A DNA stretch of 64,000 bases from contig CAADGG010000100.1 of NCBI GenBank assembly GCA_900696485.1, positions 1 through 64,000 on the forward strand, read 5' to 3'. This document shows positions 34,426 through 42,889 of this stretch, one piece after another; the stretch's first letter is position 1, and each line of letters begins with the position of its first letter. The notes beneath the pieces were generated by a model. The model had not been told where the DNA came from and searched no databases. It saw only the letters and a program-made list of their open reading frames with translations. A program made the translations under genes and the position numbers. Source of the stretch: an uncultured Pseudomonadota bacterium. Lineage in GTDB: Bacteria > Myxococcota_A > UBA9160 > PR03.

Positions 34426-35222
34426 GTGCCGGCGGCGAGCCGCGGAGCCCGGCGCCGCTCGGACTGCGCCGGCTGGTGGCTGCGAATGCACCGCTGTGGG
34501 CCGGTGAGGCCGCCGTGTTCCGCGCCTACTGGGACGCTCCGATGCGGACCCGCGAGAGCGATCTCGCGTGGCTCGCGCGGCAATGTCGCAAGGAACTCTT
34601 CGACGGCGTCTTGCCCCGCATGCAGGCCTTCGACGCGCTCGCTCGGCGGCTCGGCAGCGAGCGCGATCGCAACGAGCTGACCGCGCTCGCCGACGGCGTC
34701 CAGACGGAGACCGCCCACTTCCAGGCCTTCGCCAACGTCTACGACCAGTGGCGGCCGCCGGCCGATCCGCCGCTCGACGCCGTGCGGCTCGCGCAGTCCG
34801 AGTGGCCGGAGAATCTCGCACTCGCCGCACTGCGCGCGCGACACCGCGCGGAGCACGGAGTCTTCGGCCGGCGTGCCGAAGCCTTCACCGAAGGCGGCTA
34901 TTGCACGCTCTACACCGCCGGCTGCTCGCTGGCCGGCCGCGGCGGCATCGACGATGCGATCGCCGCCGCGTGCGCACGGGTCGTCGACGACGAGTGGGAG
35001 CACATGATCGCTGGCGTCGCGGGTTTCGGAGGCGAGCCGTTCTCCGACGAAGACTGGGCGCTGCTGACGACGCTCACCGTCGAACAGGGGCGCTGCCGGA
35101 TCCGGATGCGCCAGGCGCAGTTCGGGGGTCCGCTGGGCCCGGCCGAACTGCGCCGCGCCGAGAACGGCGGCTTCCCTCCGCTCCCGTTCGACTTCGAACG
35201 CGCGGGCTTTGCGGCGCCGTGA
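34422..35222 (+). CDS. Possible ferritin-like/heme-oxygenase-like di-iron protein
   Basis: A 266-residue helical protein I cannot place in a named family. Two ExxH motifs are visible, Glu96-x2-His99 in VQTETAHFQAF and Glu191-x2-His194 in DDEWEHMIAG, with more acidic and histidine residues between (RAEHGVFG near 143-148, FTEGGY near 155). That spacing matches a four-helix di-iron oxidase or oxygenase. Coupled by overlap to a methyltransferase before and a glycosyltransferase after. If right, it would oxidise (hydroxylate, desaturate or N-oxygenate) a biosynthetic intermediate. The call is inferred from motifs. Confidence 0.6.
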   Translation: MSAGGEPRSPAPLGLRRLVAANAPLWAGEAAVFRAYWDAPMRTRESDLAWLARQCRKELFDGVLPRMQAFDALARRLGSERDRNELTALADGVQTETAHFQAFANVYDQWRPPADPPLDAVRLAQSEWPENLALAALRARHRAEHGVFGRRAEAFTEGGYCTLYTAGCSLAGRGGIDDAIAAACARVVDDEWEHMIAGVAGFGGEPFSDEDWALLTTLTVEQGRCRIRMRQAQFGGPLGPAELRRAENGGFPPLPFDFERAGFAAP

Positions 35223-36490
35223 CGACCACCGTCCAGTCGGGATCGGCGGGCCGCATCGCGTTCCTCCTCGACAACCTCGAAGGAGGCGGCGTCCAGCGCA
35301 TGACGTTGGTGCTGGCCGGCGAGTTCGCTCGTCACGGGTACGACGCCGACGTTCTCGTGTGTCGAAAAGAGGGAGAGCTGCTGCCGATCGTTCCGGCGCG
35401 CGTCCGGCTGCTCGAGCTCGACCCAGGCAGCGCCCTCGAGACGTGCCGCTTCGCGCGCTCCAGTGGCGCCTATCTGGCGACGGCCGTGGCCGTGGACCAG
35501 CTCTGGTCCGGGCGCTGGCTCCGCTATGCCCGCTGCCTGCCGGCGCTGACCCGCTATCTCGAGGCAGAGCGCCCTGCGTGCCTGATCGCTGCGACTCCGC
35601 GCGTCAACCTCCTGGCGGCGATGGCGACGCGTGCAAGCCGCACCCCGACCCGCAGCATCGTCACCGAGCGGATCTCGATCGGGGCCAAGCTCGCCGATCA
35701 GCCCGAGTTCCGGTTCCGGCGGATGATCCCGCTGATGAAACGGGGCTACCGGCTCGTGAGCCACGTCGTCGCCGTTTCCGAGGATCTCGCGGACGACGTG
35801 GCCGACCAGCTCTCGCTGCCCCGTGCGCAGGTGCTGGCGATCCACAATCCGGTCATCGGCCCGGAGTTCGAGGTGGCGCTGCGCGAGCCGCTCGACGACC
35901 CGTGGTTCCGTCCCGGCGCTCCGCCCGTCGTGTTGAGTGCCGGGCGCAGCTCGGACCAGAAGGACTTCGTCACGCTGCTGCGCGCCTTCGCGGACGTGCA
36001 CCGGCAGCGGCCGTGCCGGCTCTTGATCCTGGGCCAGCAGGAGGGGCGGAGCCGGCAGCGGCGCTCTCGCCACCTGCTCGAACTCGCCGACGAACTCGGC
36101 ATCCGCGACGACGTCCGCTTGCACGGCTTCGTGCTGAACCCGTTCCCGTACATGGCGCACGCGGCGGTGTTCGTGCTGTCATCGCGCTACGAGGGCTTGC
36201 CGGGTGTCCTGATCCAGGCGATGGCGTGCGGCACGCCGGTCGTGAGCACCGCCTGCCCCACCGGCCCCCGCGAGATCCTCGAGGACGGCCGCCACGGCCC
36301 GCTGGTCCCGGTCGGCGACGCGACGGCGCTCGGCAAGGCGATTCTCGAGACGCTCGCGGACCCTCCGGCGCGCCAACCGCGGATCGACCGCGCGCGGGAC
36401 TTCTCCGTCGAGCGCGCGTTCGCGCGCTATCGCGAGCTCGCGTTCGGGCCCGCGGCGTCCGGCGGCGTTCGCGACCGCTCCCCGTCGTAG
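35219..36490 (+). CDS. Glycosyltransferase family 4-like
   Basis: A 423-residue GT-B glycosyltransferase, starting GTG at 35219 overlapped with the previous stop. The N-terminal domain opens with AFLLDNLEGGGVQRMTLVLA, the usual GT4 start. The C-terminal domain has VVLSAGRSSDQKDF and the donor-binding E-x7-E pattern (SRYEGLPGVLIQAMACGTPVV), with GPREIL following. Likely adds a sugar to a lipid-linked or polymeric acceptor at the cytoplasmic membrane. Its 3' end overlaps the convergent GT2 gene by 64 bases. Confidence 0.9.
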   Translation: MTTTVQSGSAGRIAFLLDNLEGGGVQRMTLVLAGEFARHGYDADVLVCRKEGELLPIVPARVRLLELDPGSALETCRFARSSGAYLATAVAVDQLWSGRWLRYARCLPALTRYLEAERPACLIAATPRVNLLAAMATRASRTPTRSIVTERISIGAKLADQPEFRFRRMIPLMKRGYRLVSHVVAVSEDLADDVADQLSLPRAQVLAIHNPVIGPEFEVALREPLDDPWFRPGAPPVVLSAGRSSDQKDFVTLLRAFADVHRQRPCRLLILGQQEGRSRQRRSRHLLELADELGIRDDVRLHGFVLNPFPYMAHAAVFVLSSRYEGLPGVLIQAMACGTPVVSTACPTGPREILEDGRHGPLVPVGDATALGKAILETLADPPARQPRIDRARDFSVERAFARYRELAFGPAASGGVRDRSPS

Positions 36491-37410
36491 TAGCGGAACT
36501 CACCGCCGATCCAGCGCCCGTAGGCGTCCCCGGAGAAGCGCGCGAGCAGGAAGGCATGGCGCGCGAAGCGCCGGGACGGCAGCAGATACCACGGCGTCAC
36601 GAGCAGCGCCCGGGCGAGGCGCAGCACGACGCGCCGGCGCTTGCGTCGCCAGCGCGGCTCATCCAGGGTCTCGCGATCCTGGAGTGCGCTCGTATTGCCG
36701 ACCCGGAACGCGCGCCGCAAGACGCCGAGCAGCGTCGTCCGGGCCGGCTCCCAGCGACGCGTCACGCGCGAGTCGAGCGCCACGGCGTGGCGGGCGCCAC
36801 CCGCGTGAGCGCGGACGAAGAAGTCCGTGTCCCCTCCTCCGGCGAGCGCGAACTGGCGCCGGAACGACGGCCCGTCGGCGGCCATCCGCTCGAGCAGCGC
36901 ACTGCGGATCGCCACGTTGAAGGTGCCGGCCGCGGCCGGCAGCCCGAAGCGGTTGCGCTTCTCGAAGTCCGCCGCGCGGAAGAACTTGATGTCGCGCTGC
37001 CACGGCCGCAATGCGAAGTCCGCCGGCCATCGCCACGTCCCGAACACCAGGTCTGCGTCGGTCTCCTGCTGCCGGGCGAGCAGCCGCAGCAGCCAGTCGG
37101 CATCCGGCAGATCGTCGTCGTCGAGGAACGCGACGAAGTCCGCCCCCCAGGCGAGCGCCTCGGCCACCGCGCGGTTGCGCGCGAAGGAGATCCCGCGCTC
37201 GGGTTCGGCTGCGTATTGCAGCGTGCACGGAAACTCCGTGCGCAGCGCCTCGCAGACCGCCGCAGCACCGCCCCCCGGCCGATTGTCGACGACGAACACG
37301 GTGACCTCGGCGTCCGGCGGAGCCGTCCGCAGCGCGTGCGCCACCGCCGCGAGACACTCCCGCAGCAGGGCCTCGCGATCGCAGGTGCAGAGGCACACGG
37401 CGACCTTCAT
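36427..37410 (-). CDS. Glycosyltransferase family 2
   Basis: A 327-residue GT-A glycosyltransferase. N-terminus VAVCLCTCDREALLRECL; the metal-binding DxD is the acidic run LDDDDLPDAD near residue 95; GTFNVAIRSALL near 165 and GGGDTDFFVRAHAGG near 190 are acceptor or catalytic blocks, the latter with the ED-like pair. The C-terminus is basic and amphipathic, consistent with membrane association. ATG 37410 overlaps the ABC transporter stop. It is the last gene of the sulfotransferase-ABC-GT2 operon. Confidence 0.9.
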   Translation of the reverse strand: MKVAVCLCTCDREALLRECLAAVAHALRTAPPDAEVTVFVVDNRPGGGAAAVCEALRTEFPCTLQYAAEPERGISFARNRAVAEALAWGADFVAFLDDDDLPDADWLLRLLARQQETDADLVFGTWRWPADFALRPWQRDIKFFRAADFEKRNRFGLPAAAGTFNVAIRSALLERMAADGPSFRRQFALAGGGDTDFFVRAHAGGARHAVALDSRVTRRWEPARTTLLGVLRRAFRVGNTSALQDRETLDEPRWRRKRRRVVLRLARALLVTPWYLLPSRRFARHAFLLARFSGDAYGRWIGGEFRYYDGERSRTPPDAAGPNASSR

Positions 37411-39137
37411 GCGACATCCGGATCGGCGTAGCGTTCCGGAACGGCGGTCTCGACGACCCGACCCTTCTCGACGCGATGCACGACGTCGGCAATCGCCAGC
37501 ACCGCGGGCTGATGGGTGATCGCCAGCACCGTCGTGGTTCCGACCAGCGTGCGAATCTGGGTCGCCACCGCCTGCGCCGTCTGCTCGTCGAGAGCGCTCG
37601 TGATCTCGTCCAGCACCAGCAGCCGCGGCTGGCGCACGAGCGCCCGGGCCAGCGCGATGCGCTGGCGCTCACCGCCGGAGAAGCGCGCGCCGCCTTCCGC
37701 CACGCGCGTGTCGAGACCTTCGGGCAGGGCGGCCACCACGTCGGAAGCTCCGGCCTGCTCGAGGGCACGCAGCACGTCGGCGTCCGTGAAGCTCTCGTCG
37801 CCGAGCGTCACGTTGGCGCGGATCGTGTCGTGCAGCAGTACGAGATCCTGCGGCACGTAACCGATGCCGGCCCGCCACGCCTGCAAGTCGAAGTCCTCGA
37901 GCGGGACCTCATCGACGAGCACGTGGCCCGCCGTGGGACGGTAGAGCCCGAGCACGAGGTCCACGATCGACGTCTTGCCGGCGCCGGACGGACCGAGCAA
38001 CACCGTGCAGCGACCGGCCGGGATCTCGAGCGTGACGTCGTCGAGCGCGAACGTCTCGGCGTGGCGCAACTCGACGCCGTCGAAGCGGATCGTGCGTTCG
38101 AAGCGAGGCGTCCGGGTGCCCGCGTTGGGCTCGCGATCGAGCCGGCCCTGTTCGATCAGCTCCGCGGTCGCCGTGTGGGCGCGCTCGAGGACGACGGCTC
38201 GTTGATAGGCCTTCTGCAGCTTGCCGAGCATCCCGAGGATCCGCACCAGCAGGAACGAGGACACCAGGAGTTCCGGAAGCGGCGCCACGCGAAGCGTCCA
38301 GAGCACGTAGAAGGCGGCGCACAGCACCAGCGTCCCGACGGCGTCCTGGATGCTCGACATCGCCTCGCGGTTCAGCGCCGCGCGGCGCTGCAGGCGCCGG
38401 GCCTGGGAGATATTGCGATTCAGCAACGCCGCGAAAACCCGCTCCTGGCCCATCGCCTTGAGCGGCTTCACGCTGCGCAGCGCGTCGAGGAAGATCGACA
38501 GCAACCGCTTCTGCACGGTCACCGCCTTGGCGGCGTTGCGCCGCGCGTACTGCACGAAGGAGCGCATTCCCACCATCACGAAGCCGCCGACCAGCACGGC
38601 GCCGAGGGCGACCTGCCACGACACGAACAGCGCGATGCCGAGGTAGGTGGCACCCTGGATCGACAAGGCGAGCAACGTGCCGGTCTGCACGTACAGCTCG
38701 CCGGCGCGGCTGCACTCGCTGGCCAGGACCGTCGAGAGTCGCCCCATGCGCTGGCGCAGCAGGAAGCTCCAGCGCGCCTCGAGCAGCGCGGCGACCACGG
38801 CCCGTCGCAGCTCGGTGACCCGTTCGGCCGACGCGAATCCGACGTAGATCATCGCACCGGCCTGGACCAGGGATTTCAGCACGAGCGCGGCGGCGACGAT
38901 GCCCAGCAGCACACCGAGCGACTGCCCGATCCCGAGCCGAGCGAGGACGTCTCCGACGGCGGCACCGAAGGCGCCGACCTCCGCGGCATCGCCGACCGCC
39001 ACCGTAACGAGCGGCAGCAGCGCCGCGACGCCGACGCCCTCGAACAGCGCCGCGAGCAGCAGGCAGCCGACGATCGCCAACGACCGGGAGCGTGAACTCG
39101 CGAAGTAGAGCCGGAGAATGCTCGTGAGGCCGCTCAG
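37407..39137 (-). CDS. ABC transporter with fused permease and ATPase (MsbA-like exporter)
   Basis: Half-size exporter of 576 residues if it starts with CTG at 39137; the next usual start, TTG at 39080, would cut the conserved SILRLYFASSRSR stretch before helix 1. An ideal GGAGG sits 6 bases before the CTG, which favours it. Transmembrane helices occupy about residues 20-320. The ATPase has Walker A GPSGAGKTS, signature FSGGERQRIALARAL and Walker B LLVLDEITSALD. It likely flips a lipid-linked product, matching its glycosyltransferase and sulfotransferase neighbours. Downstream start overlaps by ATGA. Confidence 0.88.
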   Translation of the reverse strand: MSGLTSILRLYFASSRSRSLAIVGCLLLAALFEGVGVAALLPLVTVAVGDAAEVGAFGAAVGDVLARLGIGQSLGVLLGIVAAALVLKSLVQAGAMIYVGFASAERVTELRRAVVAALLEARWSFLLRQRMGRLSTVLASECSRAGELYVQTGTLLALSIQGATYLGIALFVSWQVALGAVLVGGFVMVGMRSFVQYARRNAAKAVTVQKRLLSIFLDALRSVKPLKAMGQERVFAALLNRNISQARRLQRRAALNREAMSSIQDAVGTLVLCAAFYVLWTLRVAPLPELLVSSFLLVRILGMLGKLQKAYQRAVVLERAHTATAELIEQGRLDREPNAGTRTPRFERTIRFDGVELRHAETFALDDVTLEIPAGRCTVLLGPSGAGKTSIVDLVLGLYRPTAGHVLVDEVPLEDFDLQAWRAGIGYVPQDLVLLHDTIRANVTLGDESFTDADVLRALEQAGASDVVAALPEGLDTRVAEGGARFSGGERQRIALARALVRQPRLLVLDEITSALDEQTAQAVATQIRTLVGTTTVLAITHQPAVLAIADVVHRVEKGRVVETAVPERYADPDVA

Positions 39138-39138
39138 C

Positions 39139-39921
39139 TCAGTCCTCCGCCGTCATCCACTCGAACTCGGTCCCGGCGAGCGCGGCGGTGACGGCTTCGG
39201 GATTCTCGACCACCTGCCGCCACGGATGAGGCGTGGTGCGACTGAAGCGCACCTCGGGCTGCTCGACGGCGAGCCCGAGGAAGTCGCACGCGGTGCGGTA
39301 GCCGGCCAGCGGATCCTGCGCCAGATCGTCTTCGTAGCGGAGCCGCAGCAGCGGACGATCGGCCAGCAGCGTTTCGATGCGGCACACGCTGTCCTGATAC
39401 TCGCGCAGCAGCTCGACGAGCGGCTTGCAGGTCGAATCGATCGGCACCGCATCGACCGGCACGTGGACGCGCAGCAACGGCGCGACGACGCCGGCCGGCA
39501 ATCGGGCCGACCCGCGCCGAGCCGCCACCAGGCTCGACACCACCTTGCGCAGCGTGTTGCGGCGATCGAGCACCACGAAGCGCGTGAAGCCGCGCTTTTC
39601 GAGGGCCGGCACGAGTTCCTCGAGTGAAAAACCGATCCGTCGTGCGTGATAGAACTTGCACTCGAAGCCGTAGATCGACTTGCGGGACTTTTCGACGCGT
39701 CGCTCGAGCACGGCGAGAGGATCGGCGCATTCGGTGGCCGTCGCCCGCTCGGTCCAGAACGAGCGCTTGAAGTTGAAGACCTCGCCGTCCCAACGCAGCG
39801 CCGAGTGCTGGTCGAGGAGATCCCCGAGCACGCTGCTCCCGCAGCGGCCGTGATGGAACATCGCGACGTGACCGCTGCGCGTGGCGGCGCGGCGACGGAG
39901 CATGGGGATCCGAGGAAGCAT
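39139..39921 (-). CDS. Sulfotransferase family protein
   Basis: Transfers sulfate from PAPS to a hydroxyl or amine. The length is 260 residues from ATG 39921; a GTG at 39927 and ATG at 39903 are also in frame and none has a clear Shine-Dalgarno. The 5'-phosphosulfate loop is FHHGRCGSSVLGDLL near residue 22, and the 3'-phosphate region is FVVLDRRNTLRKVVSSL near 120-135. LRYEDDLAQDP near 205 is typical of this family. It is first in the operon with the exporter and GT2, divergent from the ATP-grasp gene across 120 bases. Confidence 0.85.
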   Translation of the reverse strand: MLPRIPMLRRRAATRSGHVAMFHHGRCGSSVLGDLLDQHSALRWDGEVFNFKRSFWTERATATECADPLAVLERRVEKSRKSIYGFECKFYHARRIGFSLEELVPALEKRGFTRFVVLDRRNTLRKVVSSLVAARRGSARLPAGVVAPLLRVHVPVDAVPIDSTCKPLVELLREYQDSVCRIETLLADRPLLRLRYEDDLAQDPLAGYRTACDFLGLAVEQPEVRFSRTTPHPWRQVVENPEAVTAALAGTEFEWMTAED

Positions 39922-40041
39922 TCGCACGGCCGCGACGAGTAGCGCCGAGGACGACGCGCGTCGAGACGGACGGACTCCAACGGAACCGGCCGGGTTGCGG
40001 CCGGCACCGGGGCCGGGGAAGCTGCGCAGCAACGAGGAGCC

Positions 40042-40965
40042 ATGATCTACTACCTGACGGCAGCCGCCCGCACGGCCCCGATGCGACTGTTCCTCAAGGA
40101 CTGGGGCGCGCCGCTGCGGCGCCACGTGCGCCTGCTCGCGTACGAGGACCGGCCGAACGCCGCGGCGCTGCCCGACGGCACCTTCCTGTTCGCCGACGTC
40201 GATCGGCTGGCGCCGGAACCGACGACGATCGCCGCCGAGCTGTGGGACGCGCTGGCCGCACGGGGCGATCGGGTTCGGCTGCTGAACCGGCCGGGCGTCT
40301 CGATGCGCCGCTTCGAGCTGCTGCGCACGCTCCGTGAGCGCGGCTGGAACCGTTTCGACGTCCGTCGGCTCTCCGAGTCCGACGCGAACCTTCGCTTTCC
40401 GGTGTTCCTCCGCGACGCCCTCGAGCACCGCGGGGCGTTGACGCCGCTGCTGCCCGATGCCGCGACCCTGCACGCTGCCCAAGCGGAATTGCGGCACGCC
40501 GGCCGGCGCGACGAGGAGCTGCTGATCGTCGAGTTCGCCGACACGATCGCGCCGGACGGGCTCTACCGGAAGTACGCCGCGATGATCGTCGGCGAGCGCA
40601 TCCTGGCCCACCACGTGATGTTCGGCCGCGCGTGGGAGGTGAAGGCGCCGAGCCTCGCCGAGCCGGCGATGATCGCCGAGAACCGCGCCTTCCAGCTCGC
40701 CAATCCCCACGAGGAGCGGCTGCGCGAGCTGTTCACGCTGGCGCGAATTCAGTGGGGCCGCGTCGACTACGCCATCCTCGACGGCCAACTCCAGATCTGG
40801 GAGATCAACACGAATCCGACGCTGCTCTCGGCGCCGCGGCGCTACAACGCCGCCCAGCGCCCGGCCAAGCTCTGGTTCGCCGATCGCGTCACGGCCGCGC
40901 TCCTGGCGCTGGACGACCGTCCGGCCCGGCGCGCGGGCTGGCTTGCGCGCCTCTTCAGCTCGTAA
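40042..40965 (+). CDS. ATP-grasp-like protein, 307 aa
   Basis: Probable ATP-dependent carboxylate-amine ligase. The C-terminal metal-binding element WEINTNPTLL near residue 255 and GRVDYAILDG just before it are typical of ATP-grasp enzymes. LYRKYAAMIVGERILAHHVM near residue 180 likely forms the ATP lysine-containing strand. The N-terminal domain is alpha/beta with no known motif. A GAGGAG precedes ATG 40042. It ends 11 bases inside the convergent second ATP-grasp gene. Substrates unknown; the context suggests adding an amino acid or amine to the cluster product. Confidence 0.7.
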   Translation: MIYYLTAAARTAPMRLFLKDWGAPLRRHVRLLAYEDRPNAAALPDGTFLFADVDRLAPEPTTIAAELWDALAARGDRVRLLNRPGVSMRRFELLRTLRERGWNRFDVRRLSESDANLRFPVFLRDALEHRGALTPLLPDAATLHAAQAELRHAGRRDEELLIVEFADTIAPDGLYRKYAAMIVGERILAHHVMFGRAWEVKAPSLAEPAMIAENRAFQLANPHEERLRELFTLARIQWGRVDYAILDGQLQIWEINTNPTLLSAPRRYNAAQRPAKLWFADRVTAALLALDDRPARRAGWLARLFSS

Positions 40966-42013
40966 CCGGAAGCGCCGCGCCGCGATCGGGAAGCCCGTCG
41001 CGGATCGCCTGCAGCGCCGGGGCGTCGGCGACAAGGCCGGCGCGATCGAGCCAAAAACGGCAGAGCGTGGCGTACAGCCGCTCGACGCAGGGACGTTGGT
41101 AGCGGTAGCGCGGTGCATCGTTGAACGGCGCCCACAGCACGGCGAACGGATTCGGCTCGAAGACGACGAGTTTGCCGTCCCGGGTTTGCGCGTAGTCGAA
41201 GGCGACGACGTCGAGACCGAGCGCGCGGGCGCCGCGGACCAGCAGCTCGCGGTGCGGATCCTGCGCGGATCTCGTGTAGGCGAGTTCCTCGGCGAGGGCG
41301 GCTTCGTCCTCGATGCGCCCGTCCGCCTTCACCACCCAGTCACGGCTGACGACGAGATGCCGGGGCGCGCCGCCGTCCCCGGCCACCACATAGCGCCACT
41401 TGCGGAACAGGCCGTCTTCGCTGCGCGCGTCGCAAAACGCCGCCAGCACGGGCGCGCGCAGCTCGTGCCACGGGACGCGCGCGAGCTCCTGCTCGTTGCG
41501 ACACAGGATCATCGGACCGCCATGCCGGAGATCCTCGCGCGCGATCACCGGGAACGACCATCCCGCGGGCAGCGTGCGCGATGGCGGCACCGGCACGACT
41601 TCCGGCATCGGGACCCCTGCTGCACGCAGCTTCGCCGACGCGACGGTCTTGATCGAGTGGGACAGGTTCTCGACGGGATTCACGACCGCTCCGCCGGCGG
41701 CGCGCACCGCGTCCTGCACGCGCCGCACCTGTTCGTACGCGGCCGGGAAGCGCTCGCGAAGGGGATCCTGCAACCACGGCACGAACAGCGCATAGCGGCC
41801 GGGATCCTTCGGCACGAAGCCGACGCGGCGCAGCTCGAAGAGCCCCGCCGCGGCCGGTGCGATCCGTCGCAGCCATGCGAGCAGGTCGTCGTTGTAGTGA
41901 CAGAGCTGATCCGGATGGCGCAGCACCAGAATGCGCCGTCCGCTGGCGCGCCGCGTGGCGGCGTAGAGCCGGTCGGCGAGCCAGAGCCGGTAGGGCCGCC
42001 AGCGATCCGCCAT
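40955..42013 (-). CDS. ATP-grasp-like protein, 352 aa
   Basis: Second ATP-grasp-like ligase, opposite strand. Evidence: metal-binding LVVFEPNPFAVLW near residue 290, preceded by GLDVVAFDYAQTRDG. SIKTVASAKLRAAGVPMPEV near residue 118 is the usual helix plus strand before the first ATP-binding lysine, and FPVIAREDLRHGG near 150 the glycine-rich loop. Its start is 6 bases after the methyltransferase stop, so the two form an operon. It is clearly different in sequence from the first ATP-grasp protein, so two successive amide bonds might be made. Confidence 0.75.
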   Translation of the reverse strand: MADRWRPYRLWLADRLYAATRRASGRRILVLRHPDQLCHYNDDLLAWLRRIAPAAAGLFELRRVGFVPKDPGRYALFVPWLQDPLRERFPAAYEQVRRVQDAVRAAGGAVVNPVENLSHSIKTVASAKLRAAGVPMPEVVPVPPSRTLPAGWSFPVIAREDLRHGGPMILCRNEQELARVPWHELRAPVLAAFCDARSEDGLFRKWRYVVAGDGGAPRHLVVSRDWVVKADGRIEDEAALAEELAYTRSAQDPHRELLVRGARALGLDVVAFDYAQTRDGKLVVFEPNPFAVLWAPFNDAPRYRYQRPCVERLYATLCRFWLDRAGLVADAPALQAIRDGLPDRGAALPVTS

Positions 42014-42019
42014 CGCTCG

Positions 42020-42772
42020 TCAGCCCGCCTTGCGCCCGGTCGCCGTGAGCAGTTGCCAGCGCATCGCCACGGCACCGTCCGGCAGCGACTCGCTGCCGAG
42101 CAGGTCCTCGATCGCCGCGGCGACCTCGGCGTCCGTCGCGCGATCGATGCCGAAGAGCAGCCGTACGAAGCGGATCATCGCCGGCTGGTCCGGGAAGCGC
42201 CAATGCAGCGGCACCAGGGACAGCGACACGTCGCGCAACCCGGCCTCCCGCAGCCGGTCGGCGAGCGTGTCATCGAAGAACACGCCGTGGTGGCCGAGGC
42301 GACCGTGCGCATCGACGAAGCCGTTCAGGAAACGAGCCGCCGGCGAGCCGAGCTGCACCTCCGCCATCCCGAAGCGTCCCCCCGGCCGCAGGATGCGGAC
42401 GAGCTCGGCAAAGACTCCATCCACGTGGGGCTCGTGGTGCAGGCCGGCCAGGCTGATCGCGAGGTCGGCCGAAGCGTCGGGCAGTTCGATCTTGGAGAGC
42501 GGACACTGCACGCGCCGATGGCCGGCATCGACCGGGCAGCGGGAGAAGAACGGGGACGCGGGCTCCACGGCCACGTACTCCACGCCGGGCGGCAGCCACG
42601 CCGCGAGATAGCCGCCGCCGGCGGGGGCATCGACGAGCACCTCTCCCCGCTGCGGCTGCAGCGCGCGGACGAGGAGCAGGAGTTCCTCCTCGCGCGCCGT
42701 CGGCCAGCGCGTCATCGCCTCGTGATAGGCGCTCCCGCGCTCCGTGAAGATGGTCTGGTAGTCATCGAGCAT
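42020..42772 (-). CDS. Class I SAM-dependent methyltransferase
   Basis: A 250-residue UbiE/biotin-type methyltransferase. Motif I VLVDAPAGGGYLAAWL near residue 45; ribose-binding VAVEPASPFF; post-II LPDASADLAISLAGLHH and motif III LRPGGRFGMAEV near 130. The start is ATG 42772 with a strong AGGAGGGGGAG upstream. It precedes an ATP-grasp gene in the same operon, so it may methylate the ligase product. The substrate is unknown. Confidence 0.85.
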   Translation of the reverse strand: MLDDYQTIFTERGSAYHEAMTRWPTAREEELLLLVRALQPQRGEVLVDAPAGGGYLAAWLPPGVEYVAVEPASPFFSRCPVDAGHRRVQCPLSKIELPDASADLAISLAGLHHEPHVDGVFAELVRILRPGGRFGMAEVQLGSPAARFLNGFVDAHGRLGHHGVFFDDTLADRLREAGLRDVSLSLVPLHWRFPDQPAMIRFVRLLFGIDRATDAEVAAAIEDLLGSESLPDGAVAMRWQLLTATGRKAG

Positions 42773-42889
42773 CTCTCCCCCTCCTCTTGCCGTACCCGGC
42801 CGGAAATCGTGACTGTACGGATTCCTCCGGCCGTGTCCCGTCGAGGGCGAGTTGCGCGCTCGACGCCGGGTCGGCGAAGCTGCGGGTCC

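Noticed and set aside
40943-42880. Plus-strand open frame extending the MurF-like gene upstream
   Set aside because: The region is antisense to the ATP-grasp and methyltransferase genes. Family homology begins at 42890.
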